64,000 bases of DNA from Acidaminococcus fermentans DSM 20731 (lineage in GTDB: Bacteria; Bacillota; Negativicutes; Acidaminococcales; Acidaminococcaceae): contig NC_013740.1 in assembly GCF_000025305.1 (NCBI RefSeq), positions 434,001-498,000 of the forward strand, read 5' to 3'. Positions 49,057-58,319 of this stretch are shown one piece after another. The first letter of the stretch is position 1; every line of letters starts with the position of its first letter. The notes under the pieces were generated by a model that was not told the DNA's origin, ran no database searches, and saw only the letters and a program-made list of their open reading frames with translations. Both the position numbers and the translations under genes were made by a program.

Positions 49057-52000
49057 GTGGAGATTACTGCTTATCATGATTCACGCCAGACAGCTTGCCG
49101 TTTTCCCTTTGGAGCGGTCCCCGGAGGGACTGCCGTTACCCTGCATCTTACGGTGCAGGGCGACGGGACGGAAGCTGTTTTTTTGCGTCTCTGGCAGGAC
49201 AACCGGGAAATCCTCCTGCCCATGGCCTGCAGGGAGACGGAACCGGAGCCGCCGGACAGGACGGAAATCCGGGAACGCCGGTACGGGGTGACCTTTTCCG
49301 TGCCGGACCGGGGAACCCTGGTCTGGTATTATTTTGTCCTCCGTCTGGGGGAGAGGACCCTGTATTACGGGAACAATGAGGCCCGGCAGGGAGGCATGGG
49401 CCGGCTGTGGGACCGGGAGCCTCCCTCTTACCAGATTACTGTGTATGACCGGGATTCCGTGACGCCGGCCTGGCTGAAACAGGCGGTGGTGTACCAGATC
49501 TTCCCGGACCGGTTCTGCCGGGGACCGGTATCTGCAGACCGGTTCCAGGGAAAGCCGGGGGCCCTGATCCACAGCACCTGGGAAGGGAATCCCTGCTATG
49601 TGAAGGATGAACGGGGCCAGGTACGGTATTACGATTTTTACGGTGGGACCCTGGAGGGAATCCTGGAAAAACTGCCTTACCTGGAGGAGCTGGGGGTGAA
49701 CTGCCTGTACCTGAACCCCATTTTCCAGGCCCGGAGCAACCACCGGTACGATACCGGGGACTACAAAGCCATCGATCCCTTCCTGGGCACGGAGGAGACC
49801 TTCCGGACCCTGTGCCGGGAAGCACGGCGCCATGGGATGCGGATTATCCTGGACGGGGTGTTCAGCCACACCGGAGCGGACAGCCGGTACTTCAACCGGG
49901 AAGGGACCTATGGGGAGCCGGGGGCCTGGCAGGGACCGGATTCCCCTTATTATGGCTGGTACCAGTTCCGGGACGGTGGGGAGGACTATGCCTGCTGGTG
50001 GGGGGATCATTCCCTGCCGGAAGTGACGGAAACGGAGCCCTCCTACCTGGATTTCATCATCCGGGACCGGGACAGCGTGCTGAAGCACTGGCTGGATGCA
50101 GGAATCAGCGGCTGGCGGCTGGATGTGGCCGATGAACTGCCGGACGGATTCCTCACCTGTTTCTACCGGGAACTGAAACAGAAGGATCCGGAAGCGGTGC
50201 TGATCGGGGAGGTGTGGGAGGATGCCTCCAACAAGGAAAGCTACGGGGTCCAGCGCCAGTATCTGTCCGGGGGAAAACTGGACAGTGTGATGAACTATGT
50301 GCTCCGGGATCTGATGCTTGATTTTGCCCTGGGACGGGCCGATGCAGGGGAAGCGGACCGCCGGTACTGGCACCAGGCGGAAAACTATCCCCGGGAGAAC
50401 CTGTACGCCATGCTGAACCTGCTGGGCAGCCATGATGTGGAGCGGATCCGGACCCTGCTGGAGGCCCGGTATCCCGGAGGGGAGGCCCTGCGGATGGAAG
50501 GGCTGCTCCGGGCCTGGCAGATGACCCTGCCGGGGGCTCCTTCGGTGTATTATGGGGACGAAGCGGGCCTGACCGGGGGCAAAGACCCGGAGAACCGGAA
50601 GCCCTTTCCCTGGGGGAAGGAAGAGCCTTCCCTGGAAGGCTGCTGCCGGAGCCTGATCCATCTCCGCCGGCAGCACACCGCCCTGTCCACCGGCCGGTTC
50701 CAGACCTTCCTGGCCCGGGGAGATGTGTATGTGTACGGTCGGTTCCTGGAAGGGGGCCGGGATGTGTTCGGTCAGCCGGGCGAAAACGGGGTCTTTGTTA
50801 CCGCCCTGAACCGGGGGGAGCAGGCTCTGCAGGTGGAGGTCCAGACAGATGGACCGGCCTGGGGCGAACTGGAGCCTCTCTGGAGCCTGGAAGACTGGAT
50901 GGGGTATGGCGATACAGGAAAGGAACCGAAACAGGCTCCAAAGCCCATTCCGGTGACAGGCGGGGATTTTGTCCTGGACCTGCCGCCCCGGAGTGGGTTG
51001 ATCTACCGGTGCCGGGAAAAGAAGGCTCTGCCGCCGGAACGGCCCCGGATGGAACGGGGAGCCGGGGTGCTGCTCCATCCCACTTCCCTGCCGGGAGAAA
51101 ACGGCCGGGAGATCCTGGAATCCGCCATCCGGTTCCTGGATTTCCTCCAGGCCGCCGGCCAGAAGATCTGGCAGATCCTGCCCCTGAATCCGCCGGGCCT
51201 GGGGGATTCTCCCTATCTCTCTCTTTCGGCTTTTGCCGGACAGGAAGAACTGCTGGCCGGAGCTTTTCCCCTGCCCCGGGCGGATGATCCGGAATTTGCT
51301 GTGTTCCGCCGGAGACAGCAGTACTGGCTGGAGGACTATGCCCTGTTCCAGGCCATCCGGAAGCAGTATGGAGGAATGCCCTGGCAGCAGTGGCCGGAAG
51401 CCCTGAAGGAACGGAATCCGGAAGCCCTGGCCAGGGCCGGACAGGAGCTGGCGGAAGAAGTGACCCGGGCGGCCGGAAAGCAGTATGTGTTCTTCAAGGC
51501 ATGGGGGAAGATCCGCCGGGCGGCCCGGGACAGGGGCATCACCCTCCTGGGAGACATGCCCCTTTTCGTGGCTCCGGACAGCGCCGATGTGTGGGCCCAC
51601 CGGGAATATTTCCAGCTGGACGGGGACGGCTATCCTACGGAAGTGGCCGGGGTGCCCCCGGATTATTTCAGCGCCCAGGGCCAGGTGTGGGGGAATCCCC
51701 TGTACCGGTGGGATGCCATGGCTCAGGACGGCTGGCGCTGGTGGCAGGAACGGTTCCGGGTACTGGGCGAAGAAGCGGACTGGGTGCGGATCGACCATTT
51801 CCGGGGCTTTGAGGCTCTGTGGGCGGTGCCTGCAGGAGCCCGGGATGCCCGTCAGGGCCGGTGGAAACCGGGTCCCGGCGCTGCCCTGTTCCATGCAGTG
51901 GAACAGGCGGTGCCGGACCTGGGATTTGTGGCCGAAGACCTGGGGCTCATCACCCGGCCGGTGACGGAACTCCGGGAAGGGCTGGGCTTTCCGGGGATGC

Positions 52001-52419
52001 GGATCCTCCAGTTCCATACCCGGACCCGGCAGGACGGGCTCACGGATTTTGCCACGGAGCCCGGCTGCCTGGCCTATACCGGGACCCACGACAACAATAC
52101 CCTGCTGGGCTGGCTCCAGGAAGATCTGGATGAGGAAACCTTCGCCCGGATCTGGCAGATGGTGATGCCCGGGGAAGCCGGTGCTCCGGACCGGAGCCGG
52201 GCCAGGGAAATGACGGAGCCCCTGCTCCGGTACCTGTACAGCCGGAATGCCAGGTGGGCCATGGTGCCGGGCCAGGATCTCCTGGGCCTGGGCTCCGGCA
52301 GCCGGATGAACATTCCCGGTACCCCCGAGGGCAACTGGCAGTGGAAGCTGAAAAAAGGCCAGCTGCCCCGGGAGCTGGCGGAAAGATTGAGAAAGATGGT
52401 GAGGGAATGGGGCCGCTGA
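49057..52419 (+). CDS. GH13 alpha-amylase/neopullulanase fused to GH77 4-alpha-glucanotransferase
   Basis: The protein has 1120 residues. An N-terminal beta-domain (about 1-130) precedes a GH13 barrel with AVVYQIFPDRF, catalytic Asp356 in GWRLDVADE, Glu385 in IGEVWED and Asp460 in GSHDVER. From about residue 665 a full GH77 MalQ domain follows, with Asp913 in VRIDHFRGF, Glu960 in VAEDLG and Asp1012 in GTHDNNT. Both active sites are complete. It should hydrolyse and disproportionate maltodextrins released from glycogen. The start is GTG with AAGGA upstream. It is the last gene of the glycogen cluster. Confidence 0.93.
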   Translation: MEITAYHDSRQTACRFPFGAVPGGTAVTLHLTVQGDGTEAVFLRLWQDNREILLPMACRETEPEPPDRTEIRERRYGVTFSVPDRGTLVWYYFVLRLGERTLYYGNNEARQGGMGRLWDREPPSYQITVYDRDSVTPAWLKQAVVYQIFPDRFCRGPVSADRFQGKPGALIHSTWEGNPCYVKDERGQVRYYDFYGGTLEGILEKLPYLEELGVNCLYLNPIFQARSNHRYDTGDYKAIDPFLGTEETFRTLCREARRHGMRIILDGVFSHTGADSRYFNREGTYGEPGAWQGPDSPYYGWYQFRDGGEDYACWWGDHSLPEVTETEPSYLDFIIRDRDSVLKHWLDAGISGWRLDVADELPDGFLTCFYRELKQKDPEAVLIGEVWEDASNKESYGVQRQYLSGGKLDSVMNYVLRDLMLDFALGRADAGEADRRYWHQAENYPRENLYAMLNLLGSHDVERIRTLLEARYPGGEALRMEGLLRAWQMTLPGAPSVYYGDEAGLTGGKDPENRKPFPWGKEEPSLEGCCRSLIHLRRQHTALSTGRFQTFLARGDVYVYGRFLEGGRDVFGQPGENGVFVTALNRGEQALQVEVQTDGPAWGELEPLWSLEDWMGYGDTGKEPKQAPKPIPVTGGDFVLDLPPRSGLIYRCREKKALPPERPRMERGAGVLLHPTSLPGENGREILESAIRFLDFLQAAGQKIWQILPLNPPGLGDSPYLSLSAFAGQEELLAGAFPLPRADDPEFAVFRRRQQYWLEDYALFQAIRKQYGGMPWQQWPEALKERNPEALARAGQELAEEVTRAAGKQYVFFKAWGKIRRAARDRGITLLGDMPLFVAPDSADVWAHREYFQLDGDGYPTEVAGVPPDYFSAQGQVWGNPLYRWDAMAQDGWRWWQERFRVLGEEADWVRIDHFRGFEALWAVPAGARDARQGRWKPGPGAALFHAVEQAVPDLGFVAEDLGLITRPVTELREGLGFPGMRILQFHTRTRQDGLTDFATEPGCLAYTGTHDNNTLLGWLQEDLDEETFARIWQMVMPGEAGAPDRSRAREMTEPLLRYLYSRNARWAMVPGQDLLGLGSGSRMNIPGTPEGNWQWKLKKGQLPRELAERLRKMVREWGR

Positions 52420-52434
52420 CCGTTGACAGCTGAC
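52415..52434. repeat. CTGACCGTTGAC microrepeat
   Basis: CGCTGACCGTTGACAGCTGA is next to the terminator and is also found, with one change, at 54131. Confidence 0.5.
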
Positions 52435-52468
52435 AAAAAAGCCACCCCCGAAAGGAGGTGGCTTTTTT
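52435..52468. terminator. bidirectional terminator between the glycogen and citrate genes
   Basis: AAAAAAGCCACC (52435-52446) and GGTGGCTTTTTT (52457-52468) form a stem with A and T tails on opposite sides, serving the convergent GH13-GH77 gene and citrate transporter 1. Confidence 0.9.
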
Positions 52469-52476
52469 CTTGAATC

Positions 52477-53811
52477 TTACAGATGGAACAGACCCAGCAC
52501 CAGGCCGCAAGCCAGGGAAATCCAGGACAGGACCCACAGGCGGGGAGCACAGAAGGTGAGCAGTTCTTTGATGGAGATACCAGCCAGGCCGCAGGCCAGG
52601 AAGGTGGTGGCGGCGTGAGGAGTGACCATAACGCCGTAGTTCTTGCCGATCAGCATGGCCATGGCCATGTTGTGAGGATCAACGCCGAACTGCTGGCCAA
52701 CACCGATGGCCAGAGGCAGCAGGCCGAAGAAGTAGGAGTCGGTACCCAGCATCATGCCGATGGGCACGGCGAAGAACCCGAACACATCCTGCAGATGGGG
52801 CCCCAGAGCAGCCGGAACAATGGCAATCAGCATCTGGGCCATGGCCTTCATCATGCCGGTCTTGGACAGCACACCCAGGAACACGCCGGAAGCCAGCAGG
52901 ATCATGGGCATGGTCAGAGCAGTGGCAGCGTGCATCTTAATGGCACGGGCCTGGTCCTTGGCGGTGTGGAAGTTGGCAATCAGGGCCACAGCCAGACCGA
53001 ACATGAAAGCACCGTACAGAGGAATCTTGGTGAAGCACAGCAGGCCGATGACGAACAGGGTCAGGATGCCGTTGAACCAGATCATCTTGGGACGGCGCAT
53101 GAAAGCGGCGTCGTCAGCGGACAGATCGTCGTCAGCGGATTTTTCGTCTTCGTCTTCAGACAGTTCAGCTGCTTTACCGGTGGCGTTCAGGCCGGCGCCC
53201 CGGCGTTTTTCCATCATGCCCATGTAAGCGGCGAAGATCAGCAGGATTACCAGGCCAACGCCCTGGAGGGGAATCAGCTGCTGCCACAGCGCATTTACGT
53301 CCGCATTCAGCACCACGCCGGTACGGGCCACAGGGCCGCCCCAGGGCAGCAGGTTCATGATGGACATGGCGGCACCGATGATGCAGACCAGCACCACGGG
53401 ACGCATGTGCAGCTTCTTGTAGATGGGCAGCATGGCGGGGATGGTGATCAGCAGGGTGGAAGCCAGAGCACCGTCCAGGTGGGAGATTACGGCGATGCAG
53501 GCGGTGGCCACGGTAACCATCACAATGTTGTCACCGGCTTTTTTCACCAGCCAGTTCACCATGGGGTCAAACAGACCCATATCACCCATCATGGAGAAGT
53601 AAACGATGGAGAAGATGAACAGTACGGCAGTGGACCAGGTCTTGGCCACACCAGCCTTCACGAATCCGAAAATTTCTACAGGAGTGAACCCACAGATCAG
53701 TGCCGCGATGACAGGAACCATCACGAACAGCGGTACAGGGTTGGACTTGCCGCGGATCAGGGCCGCCACAATGATCACAACCATCAGGAAACCAACAACG
53801 CCCAAGAACAT
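52477..53811 (-). CDS. CitMHS-family citrate transporter, copy 1
   Basis: The protein has 444 residues and about eleven to twelve membrane segments with an acidic cytoplasmic loop (SEDEDEKSADDDLSADD) in the middle. It has the CitMHS pattern (SHLDGALASTLLITIPAMLP, GTDSYFFGLLP). The family symports citrate complexed with divalent metal ions and protons. The start at 53811 has GGGGG upstream; longer upstream frames are not conserved in copy 2. The protein is nearly identical to copy 2. An ATAAG-N6-CTTAT box lies at 53953-53968. Confidence 0.92.
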   Translation of the reverse strand: MFLGVVGFLMVVIIVAALIRGKSNPVPLFVMVPVIAALICGFTPVEIFGFVKAGVAKTWSTAVLFIFSIVYFSMMGDMGLFDPMVNWLVKKAGDNIVMVTVATACIAVISHLDGALASTLLITIPAMLPIYKKLHMRPVVLVCIIGAAMSIMNLLPWGGPVARTGVVLNADVNALWQQLIPLQGVGLVILLIFAAYMGMMEKRRGAGLNATGKAAELSEDEDEKSADDDLSADDAAFMRRPKMIWFNGILTLFVIGLLCFTKIPLYGAFMFGLAVALIANFHTAKDQARAIKMHAATALTMPMILLASGVFLGVLSKTGMMKAMAQMLIAIVPAALGPHLQDVFGFFAVPIGMMLGTDSYFFGLLPLAIGVGQQFGVDPHNMAMAMLIGKNYGVMVTPHAATTFLACGLAGISIKELLTFCAPRLWVLSWISLACGLVLGLFHL

Positions 53812-54130
53812 AATGCATTTCCCCCTTTGATTGGACTGGTGCTTCCGGGGCGGGCAGGCCGCCGGAAGCGGATTGGATGAATCCTTTTTTCTATGGCTCC
53901 AGTGTAACATATGAACTTTCTGAAAACTAATATAAATATGAATATAAAAGCCATAAGAAAATTCTTATAAAACGGGCCCAAAGCAAGGCGGGATGCGGGG
54001 AAACGGGGATGAGAACAATTATCTGAAGTAACCGGCAATAAAAATAACTTGGGAAATCCCGGCAAAGGCGAGACTGATGAAGTCCGGAGCCCATGGAGAA
54101 AATCTGCCGACAAATTTTCTGAATGGGTAA
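53812..54130. other. intergenic region upstream of transporter copy 1
   Basis: It contains the LysR-type box at 53953 and AT-rich promoter words (TTTATATT on the minus strand). Beyond about 53990 lies non-coding sequence in which I see no gene. Confidence 0.4.
53953..53968. promoter_or_regulatory. ATAAG-N6-CTTAT box upstream of transporter copy 1
   Basis: A 5+5 bp inverted repeat with the T-N11-A layout of LysR sites. Identical half-sites and spacing recur at 55679 and 58723. Confidence 0.65.
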
Positions 54131-54161
54131 ATCGAACAGCCGCTGACCGCTGACAGCTGAC
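54131..54161. repeat. CTGACCGCTGAC microrepeat, duplicate
   Basis: CGCTGACCGCTGACAGCTGA repeats the 52415 element with one change, as part of the duplicated 3' flank. Confidence 0.5.
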
Positions 54162-54196
54162 AAAAAAAGCCACCCCCGAAAGGAGATGGCTTTTTT
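54162..54196 (-). terminator. terminator of transporter copy 2
   Basis: This duplicate of 52435-52468 has GGAGATGGC instead of GGAGGTGGC, which weakens the inner stem. Tails of A and T remain. Confidence 0.7.
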
Positions 54197-54204
54197 CTTG
54201 AATC

Positions 54205-55539
54205 TTACAGATGGAACAGACCCAGCACCAGGCCGCAGGCCAGGGAAATCCAGGACAGGACCCACAGGCGGGGAGCACAGAAGGTGAGCAGTTCTTTGAT
54301 GGAGATACCAGCCAGGCCGCAGGCCAGGAAGGTGGTGGCGGCGTGAGGAGTGACCATAACGCCGTAGTTCTTGCCGATCAGCATGGCCATGGCCATGTTG
54401 TGAGGATCAACGCCGAACTGCTGGCCAACACCGATGGCCAGAGGCAGCAGGCCGAAGAAGTAGGAGTCGGTACCCAGCATCATGCCGATGGGCACGGCGA
54501 AGAATCCGAACACATCCTGCAGATGGGGCCCCAGAGCAGCCGGAATGATGTTAATCAGCATCTGGGCCATGGCTTTCATCATGCCGGTCTTGGACAGCAC
54601 ACCCAGGAACACGCCGGAAGCCAGCAGGATCATGGGCATGGTCAGAGCAGTGGCAGCGTGCATCTTAATGGCACGGGCCTGGTCCTTGGCGGTGTGGAAG
54701 TTGGCAATCAGGGCTACAGCCAGACCGAACATGAAAGCACCGTACAGAGGAATCTTGGTGAAGCACAGCAGGCCGATGACGAACAGGGTCAGGATGCCGT
54801 TGAACCAGATCATCTTGGGACGGCGCATGAAAGCGGCGTCGTCAGCGGACAGATCGTCGTCAGCGGATTTTTCGTCTTCGTCTTCGGACAGTTCAGCTGC
54901 TTTGCCGGTAGCGTTCAGGCCGGCGCCACGGCGTTTTTCCATAACGCCCATGTAAGCGGCGAAAATCAGCAGGATCACCAGGCCGGCACCCTGCAGAGGC
55001 AGCAGCTGCTGCCACAGAACGTTAACGTCCGCATTCAGCACCACGCCGGTACGGGCCACAGGGCCGCCCCAGGGCAGCAGGTTCATGATGGACATGGCGG
55101 CACCGATGATGCAGACCAGCACCACAGGACGCATGTGCAGCTTCTTGTAGATGGGCAGCATGGCGGGGATGGTGATCAGCAGGGTGGAAGCCAGAGCACC
55201 ATCCAGGTGGGAGATAACGGCGATGCAGGCGGTGGCCACGGTAACCATCACAATGTTGTCACCGGCTTTTTTCACCAGCCAGTTTACCATGGGATCAAAC
55301 AGACCCATATCACCCATCATGGAGAAGTAAACGATGGAGAAGATGAACAGTACGGCAGTGGACCAGGTCTTGGCCACACCAGCCTTCACGAATCCGAAAA
55401 TTTCTACAGGAGTGAACCCGCAGATCAGAGCAGCGATGACGGGAACCATCACGAACAGAGGAACCGGGTTGGATTTACCACGGATCAGAGCTGCCACGAT
55501 GATGACAACCATCAAGAAACCAACAACGCCCAAAAACAT
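54205..55539 (-). CDS. CitMHS-family citrate transporter, copy 2
   Basis: This 444-residue protein has the same topology as copy 1. Protein differences I can see are few and clustered around residues 180-225 (NALWQQLIPLQGVG against NVLWQQLLPLQGAG, MGMMEK against MGVMEK), plus LIAIVPA against LINIIPA later. AAAGGAGG precedes the ATG at 55539. Together with citF-E-D upstream it completes a citrate uptake and cleavage unit. Confidence 0.93.
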   Translation of the reverse strand: MFLGVVGFLMVVIIVAALIRGKSNPVPLFVMVPVIAALICGFTPVEIFGFVKAGVAKTWSTAVLFIFSIVYFSMMGDMGLFDPMVNWLVKKAGDNIVMVTVATACIAVISHLDGALASTLLITIPAMLPIYKKLHMRPVVLVCIIGAAMSIMNLLPWGGPVARTGVVLNADVNVLWQQLLPLQGAGLVILLIFAAYMGVMEKRRGAGLNATGKAAELSEDEDEKSADDDLSADDAAFMRRPKMIWFNGILTLFVIGLLCFTKIPLYGAFMFGLAVALIANFHTAKDQARAIKMHAATALTMPMILLASGVFLGVLSKTGMMKAMAQMLINIIPAALGPHLQDVFGFFAVPIGMMLGTDSYFFGLLPLAIGVGQQFGVDPHNMAMAMLIGKNYGVMVTPHAATTFLACGLAGISIKELLTFCAPRLWVLSWISLACGLVLGLFHL

Positions 55540-55678
55540 AGTGCAATTTCCTCCTTTGGAAATAAAATGGGTGTCTCTGAGACGGGCAAGCCCCAGAAAC
55601 CGGAAAGTAGTGCATAACACTCATACATAGTACCATAGGAACATTTTGAAAACGAATATAAAAATCGGAATAAACCCC

Positions 55679-55694
55679 ATAAGTATATGCTTAT
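55679..55694. promoter_or_regulatory. ATAAG-N6-CTTAT box upstream of transporter copy 2
   Basis: Same half-sites and spacing as 53953 and 58723, with similar flanks (CCATAAG and CTTATA-GAACG). Confidence 0.65.
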
Positions 55695-55791
55695 AGAACG
55701 CCTGCAGAGCCAGGCAGGATGCGGGTTCCCGCCGAAATTTAAAATTGTTTCATTTGAACATAAATAAAGATAATTTGAGAAAATTTTAATA

Positions 55792-55833
55792 AAAGGGGGT
55801 TGTTGCACAGGACGTGCAACAACCCCCTTTTTA
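55792..55833. terminator. bidirectional terminator after citF
   Basis: AAAAGGGGGTTGTTGCAC pairs with GTGCAACAACCCCCTTTTT around AGGAC. It separates citF from transporter 2, which therefore has its own promoter. Confidence 0.9.
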
Positions 55834-55842
55834 CAGATTCAA

Positions 55843-57405
55843 TCAGAATTCAGCTTTCTTCACCTGGCGTACAACGTCCATGACGGAACCGTCACGGGCT
55901 TCGATGATGCCCACGATCCGGTCGCCGAACTGTACAGGGTCAGGAGTGCCTACCATCTTGTAAGCGGTATCCCGCAGTTCTTCGATGGTGCAGATGGGCA
56001 GATCGGTGTCTTTTACTGCATCGATGATGTCCTGACGGCGGGGGTTGATGGCGATGCCGTAGTCGGTGACAACCACGTCAACGGTTTCACCCGGAGTGGT
56101 AACCGTGGTGCATTCGGTGCAGATTGCCGGGATACGGCCCTGCAGCAGGGGAGCGATGACGATGGTGCATTTGGCACCGGCAGCGGTATCCGGATGGCCG
56201 CCCTGGGCACCGGTGATCACGCCGTCGGAACCTACCACAACGTTGACGTTGAAGTGGGTATCCACTTCCAGTGCGCCCAGGATGACATAGTCCAGCTTGT
56301 TCACATAAGCGCCCTTGTTGAAGGGATCAGCGTACTGGGAGGTGGTGATTTCGTAATGGTTGGGGTTGGTCTTGATGTCTTCGATGGAAGCCATGTCGAA
56401 ATCCTGGGTGTCGGCGATTTTGTCGATCAGGCCTTCATGCTGGAGTTCGCAGATGGCCTGGGCAATACCGCCCATGGCAACCCCGATATGGATGTTGTCT
56501 TTCCGCAGATGTTCAGCCAGGAACTTGGTGGAAGCGATGGAAGCACCGCCTACGCCGGTCTGGTAAATGAAGCCGTCCTTGTACCAGGGAGTATGCACCA
56601 TGAAGTCAGCGGCATACTTGGCCATCAGGAGCTTTCTCTGGTCCGTGGTGGGTTTGGCAGCGCCGGTGGCAATCTTGGTGGGATCGCCGATGGCATCCAC
56701 TTTTACCACATAGTCCACGTTGGTCATATCGATGGAGGCAGGAACGTTGGGGAAGGGTACCAGGGTATCGGTGACCACAACCACTTTGTCCGCATACTGG
56801 GCGTCGATGGCGGCATAGCCCAGCACGCCGCAGTCAGCGCCGTTCTGGCTGCCGATGGCACGGCAGTTCCCCATGTCGTCAGCGCTGGGAGCGCCGATGA
56901 AGGAGATGTCGATGTGGGTTTCGCCGGATTCGATGGCACGGACACGGCCGCCGTGGCTGCGCATGATGGCCAGGCCCTTCAGTTTGCCGTTGGAGATGGC
57001 TTCACCGATCTTGCCCCGTACGCCGGAAGCCTGGATGTTGGTAATGGTGCCGTCTTCGATCATGGGAACGATGGCGTTCTGGGCTTTCCCCAGAGAGGTG
57101 GCGCAGATGGTCAGGTCTTTGATGCCCATTTTGTGGACAGCTTCCATAACCATGTTCACCACATAGTCCCCTTCACGGAAATGATGGTGGAAGCCCAGGG
57201 TCATGCCGTCTTTGATGCCGCATTTCTTCAGGACTTCTTCAATGGAATCCACTACTTTGCTGTAGTTGGGATCGATTACAGGAGCAACTTTGTGGGTTGC
57301 GGCCTGGTATACAGCCTGATGTTTTGCATAGCTGCCGGCAAAAGCTTCTTTCCCGGTCAGCTTCAGGATTTCTTCCGGAATCTCTCTACCTACTGCGTTC
57401 TTCAT
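55843..57405 (-). CDS. citF: citrate lyase alpha subunit (citrate CoA-transferase)
   Basis: This 520-residue protein has KNAVGREIPEEI at the start, GFHHHFREGD, IQASGVRGKIGEAIS, FIGAPSADDMGN and the late GGHPDTAAGAKCTIV. It exchanges acetyl-ACP for citryl-ACP in the citrate lyase complex. The start at 57405 follows AGGGGGA and lies just after the citE stop. Confidence 0.97.
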   Translation of the reverse strand: MKNAVGREIPEEILKLTGKEAFAGSYAKHQAVYQAATHKVAPVIDPNYSKVVDSIEEVLKKCGIKDGMTLGFHHHFREGDYVVNMVMEAVHKMGIKDLTICATSLGKAQNAIVPMIEDGTITNIQASGVRGKIGEAISNGKLKGLAIMRSHGGRVRAIESGETHIDISFIGAPSADDMGNCRAIGSQNGADCGVLGYAAIDAQYADKVVVVTDTLVPFPNVPASIDMTNVDYVVKVDAIGDPTKIATGAAKPTTDQRKLLMAKYAADFMVHTPWYKDGFIYQTGVGGASIASTKFLAEHLRKDNIHIGVAMGGIAQAICELQHEGLIDKIADTQDFDMASIEDIKTNPNHYEITTSQYADPFNKGAYVNKLDYVILGALEVDTHFNVNVVVGSDGVITGAQGGHPDTAAGAKCTIVIAPLLQGRIPAICTECTTVTTPGETVDVVVTDYGIAINPRRQDIIDAVKDTDLPICTIEELRDTAYKMVGTPDPVQFGDRIVGIIEARDGSVMDVVRQVKKAEF

Positions 57406-57406
57406 C

Positions 57407-58318
57407 TTATAAATCCCCCTTGTACACACCGGCAGCCTTGGCCATGGAAATGGTTCTCTTGGCGCCGTCATAGAAGGCGATATCCAGCATCTTGCCGTTC
57501 AGCTGGAATACACCGATACCCATGGCTTTCTTGGTATCGATTTCCCGTACCACAGCTTCAGCCCAGTGGATCTGTTTTTCAGTCGGGGTGAATACGTCAT
57601 GGCAGACAGGGATCTGACGGGGGTTGATGATGGATTTCCCATCGAAGCCCATTTGTTTGATCATTTCCACGTCTTTGCGGAAGCCTTCCATGTCGTCCAG
57701 GTCGGTGTAAACAGTATCAAAGCACATACGGCCGGTGGCACGGGCAGTGATCACCATCTGCTGACGGGCGCCCATCAGTTCCACACCGCTCTTGGAAATG
57801 CTGGTCTGCAGGTCACGGGTGTAGTCCCCGCCGGACAGGGCAATCCCGAACAGACGGTCGGAAGAGGTGCAGATGTCATACAGGTTCAGCATCCCTTTGG
57901 TGGATTCAATGGCAGCCATGATCAGGGTGCTGCCGATGGGACGGTGGAATTCCTTTTCTGCAGCCAGGATGTGTTCTTCCACAGTCTTGATGTCTTTGCC
58001 GGATTCCGTCTTGGCCAGACGGATGGCATCGCAGCCACCGGCAACGGAAACCCGGATATCTTCTTTCCAGTGAGGAGTTTCCAGACCGTTGATCCGGACC
58101 ACTCTTTCACAGCCATGATAATCGATTTCTTTCAGGGCATGGAACAGGGAGTAGCGGGCAGCATCCTTCTGGTTTTCTGCCACAGCATCTTCCAGGTCCA
58201 GCATAATGGAATCGGGTTTATATACATACGGGTCTTTGACCAGGCTCGGTTTTTGCGCGTTCAGGAACATCATGGATCTTCTCAGACGCTTGAAGTTCGG
58301 ATTCGTATTGATAACCAT
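57407..58318 (-). CDS. citE: citrate lyase beta subunit (citryl-ACP lyase)
   Basis: This 303-residue HpcH/HpaI-fold protein has RRSMMFLNAQKP, DSIMLDLEDAV, RINGLETPHW, IMAAIESTKGM and GKSIINPRQI, which include the Mg2+-binding acidic residues. It splits citryl-ACP into oxaloacetate and acetyl-ACP. It starts 1 bp after the citD stop. Confidence 0.97.
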   Translation of the reverse strand: MVINTNPNFKRLRRSMMFLNAQKPSLVKDPYVYKPDSIMLDLEDAVAENQKDAARYSLFHALKEIDYHGCERVVRINGLETPHWKEDIRVSVAGGCDAIRLAKTESGKDIKTVEEHILAAEKEFHRPIGSTLIMAAIESTKGMLNLYDICTSSDRLFGIALSGGDYTRDLQTSISKSGVELMGARQQMVITARATGRMCFDTVYTDLDDMEGFRKDVEMIKQMGFDGKSIINPRQIPVCHDVFTPTEKQIHWAEAVVREIDTKKAMGIGVFQLNGKMLDIAFYDGAKRTISMAKAAGVYKGDL

Positions 58319-58319
58319 A

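Noticed and set aside
49081-52089. Minus-strand frame of about 1000 codons opposite the GH13-GH77 gene
   Set aside because: Antisense to a protein with two complete active sites; low-complexity Pro/His/Gln composition.
52483-55617. Plus-strand frames over both citrate transporter genes
   Set aside because: They are His/Gln/Gly-rich antisense shadows duplicated along with the transporters.
56194-57591. Plus-strand frame of about 465 codons opposite citF
   Set aside because: citF has clear family motifs on the minus strand and fits the citDEF order; the plus-strand product has no domain.
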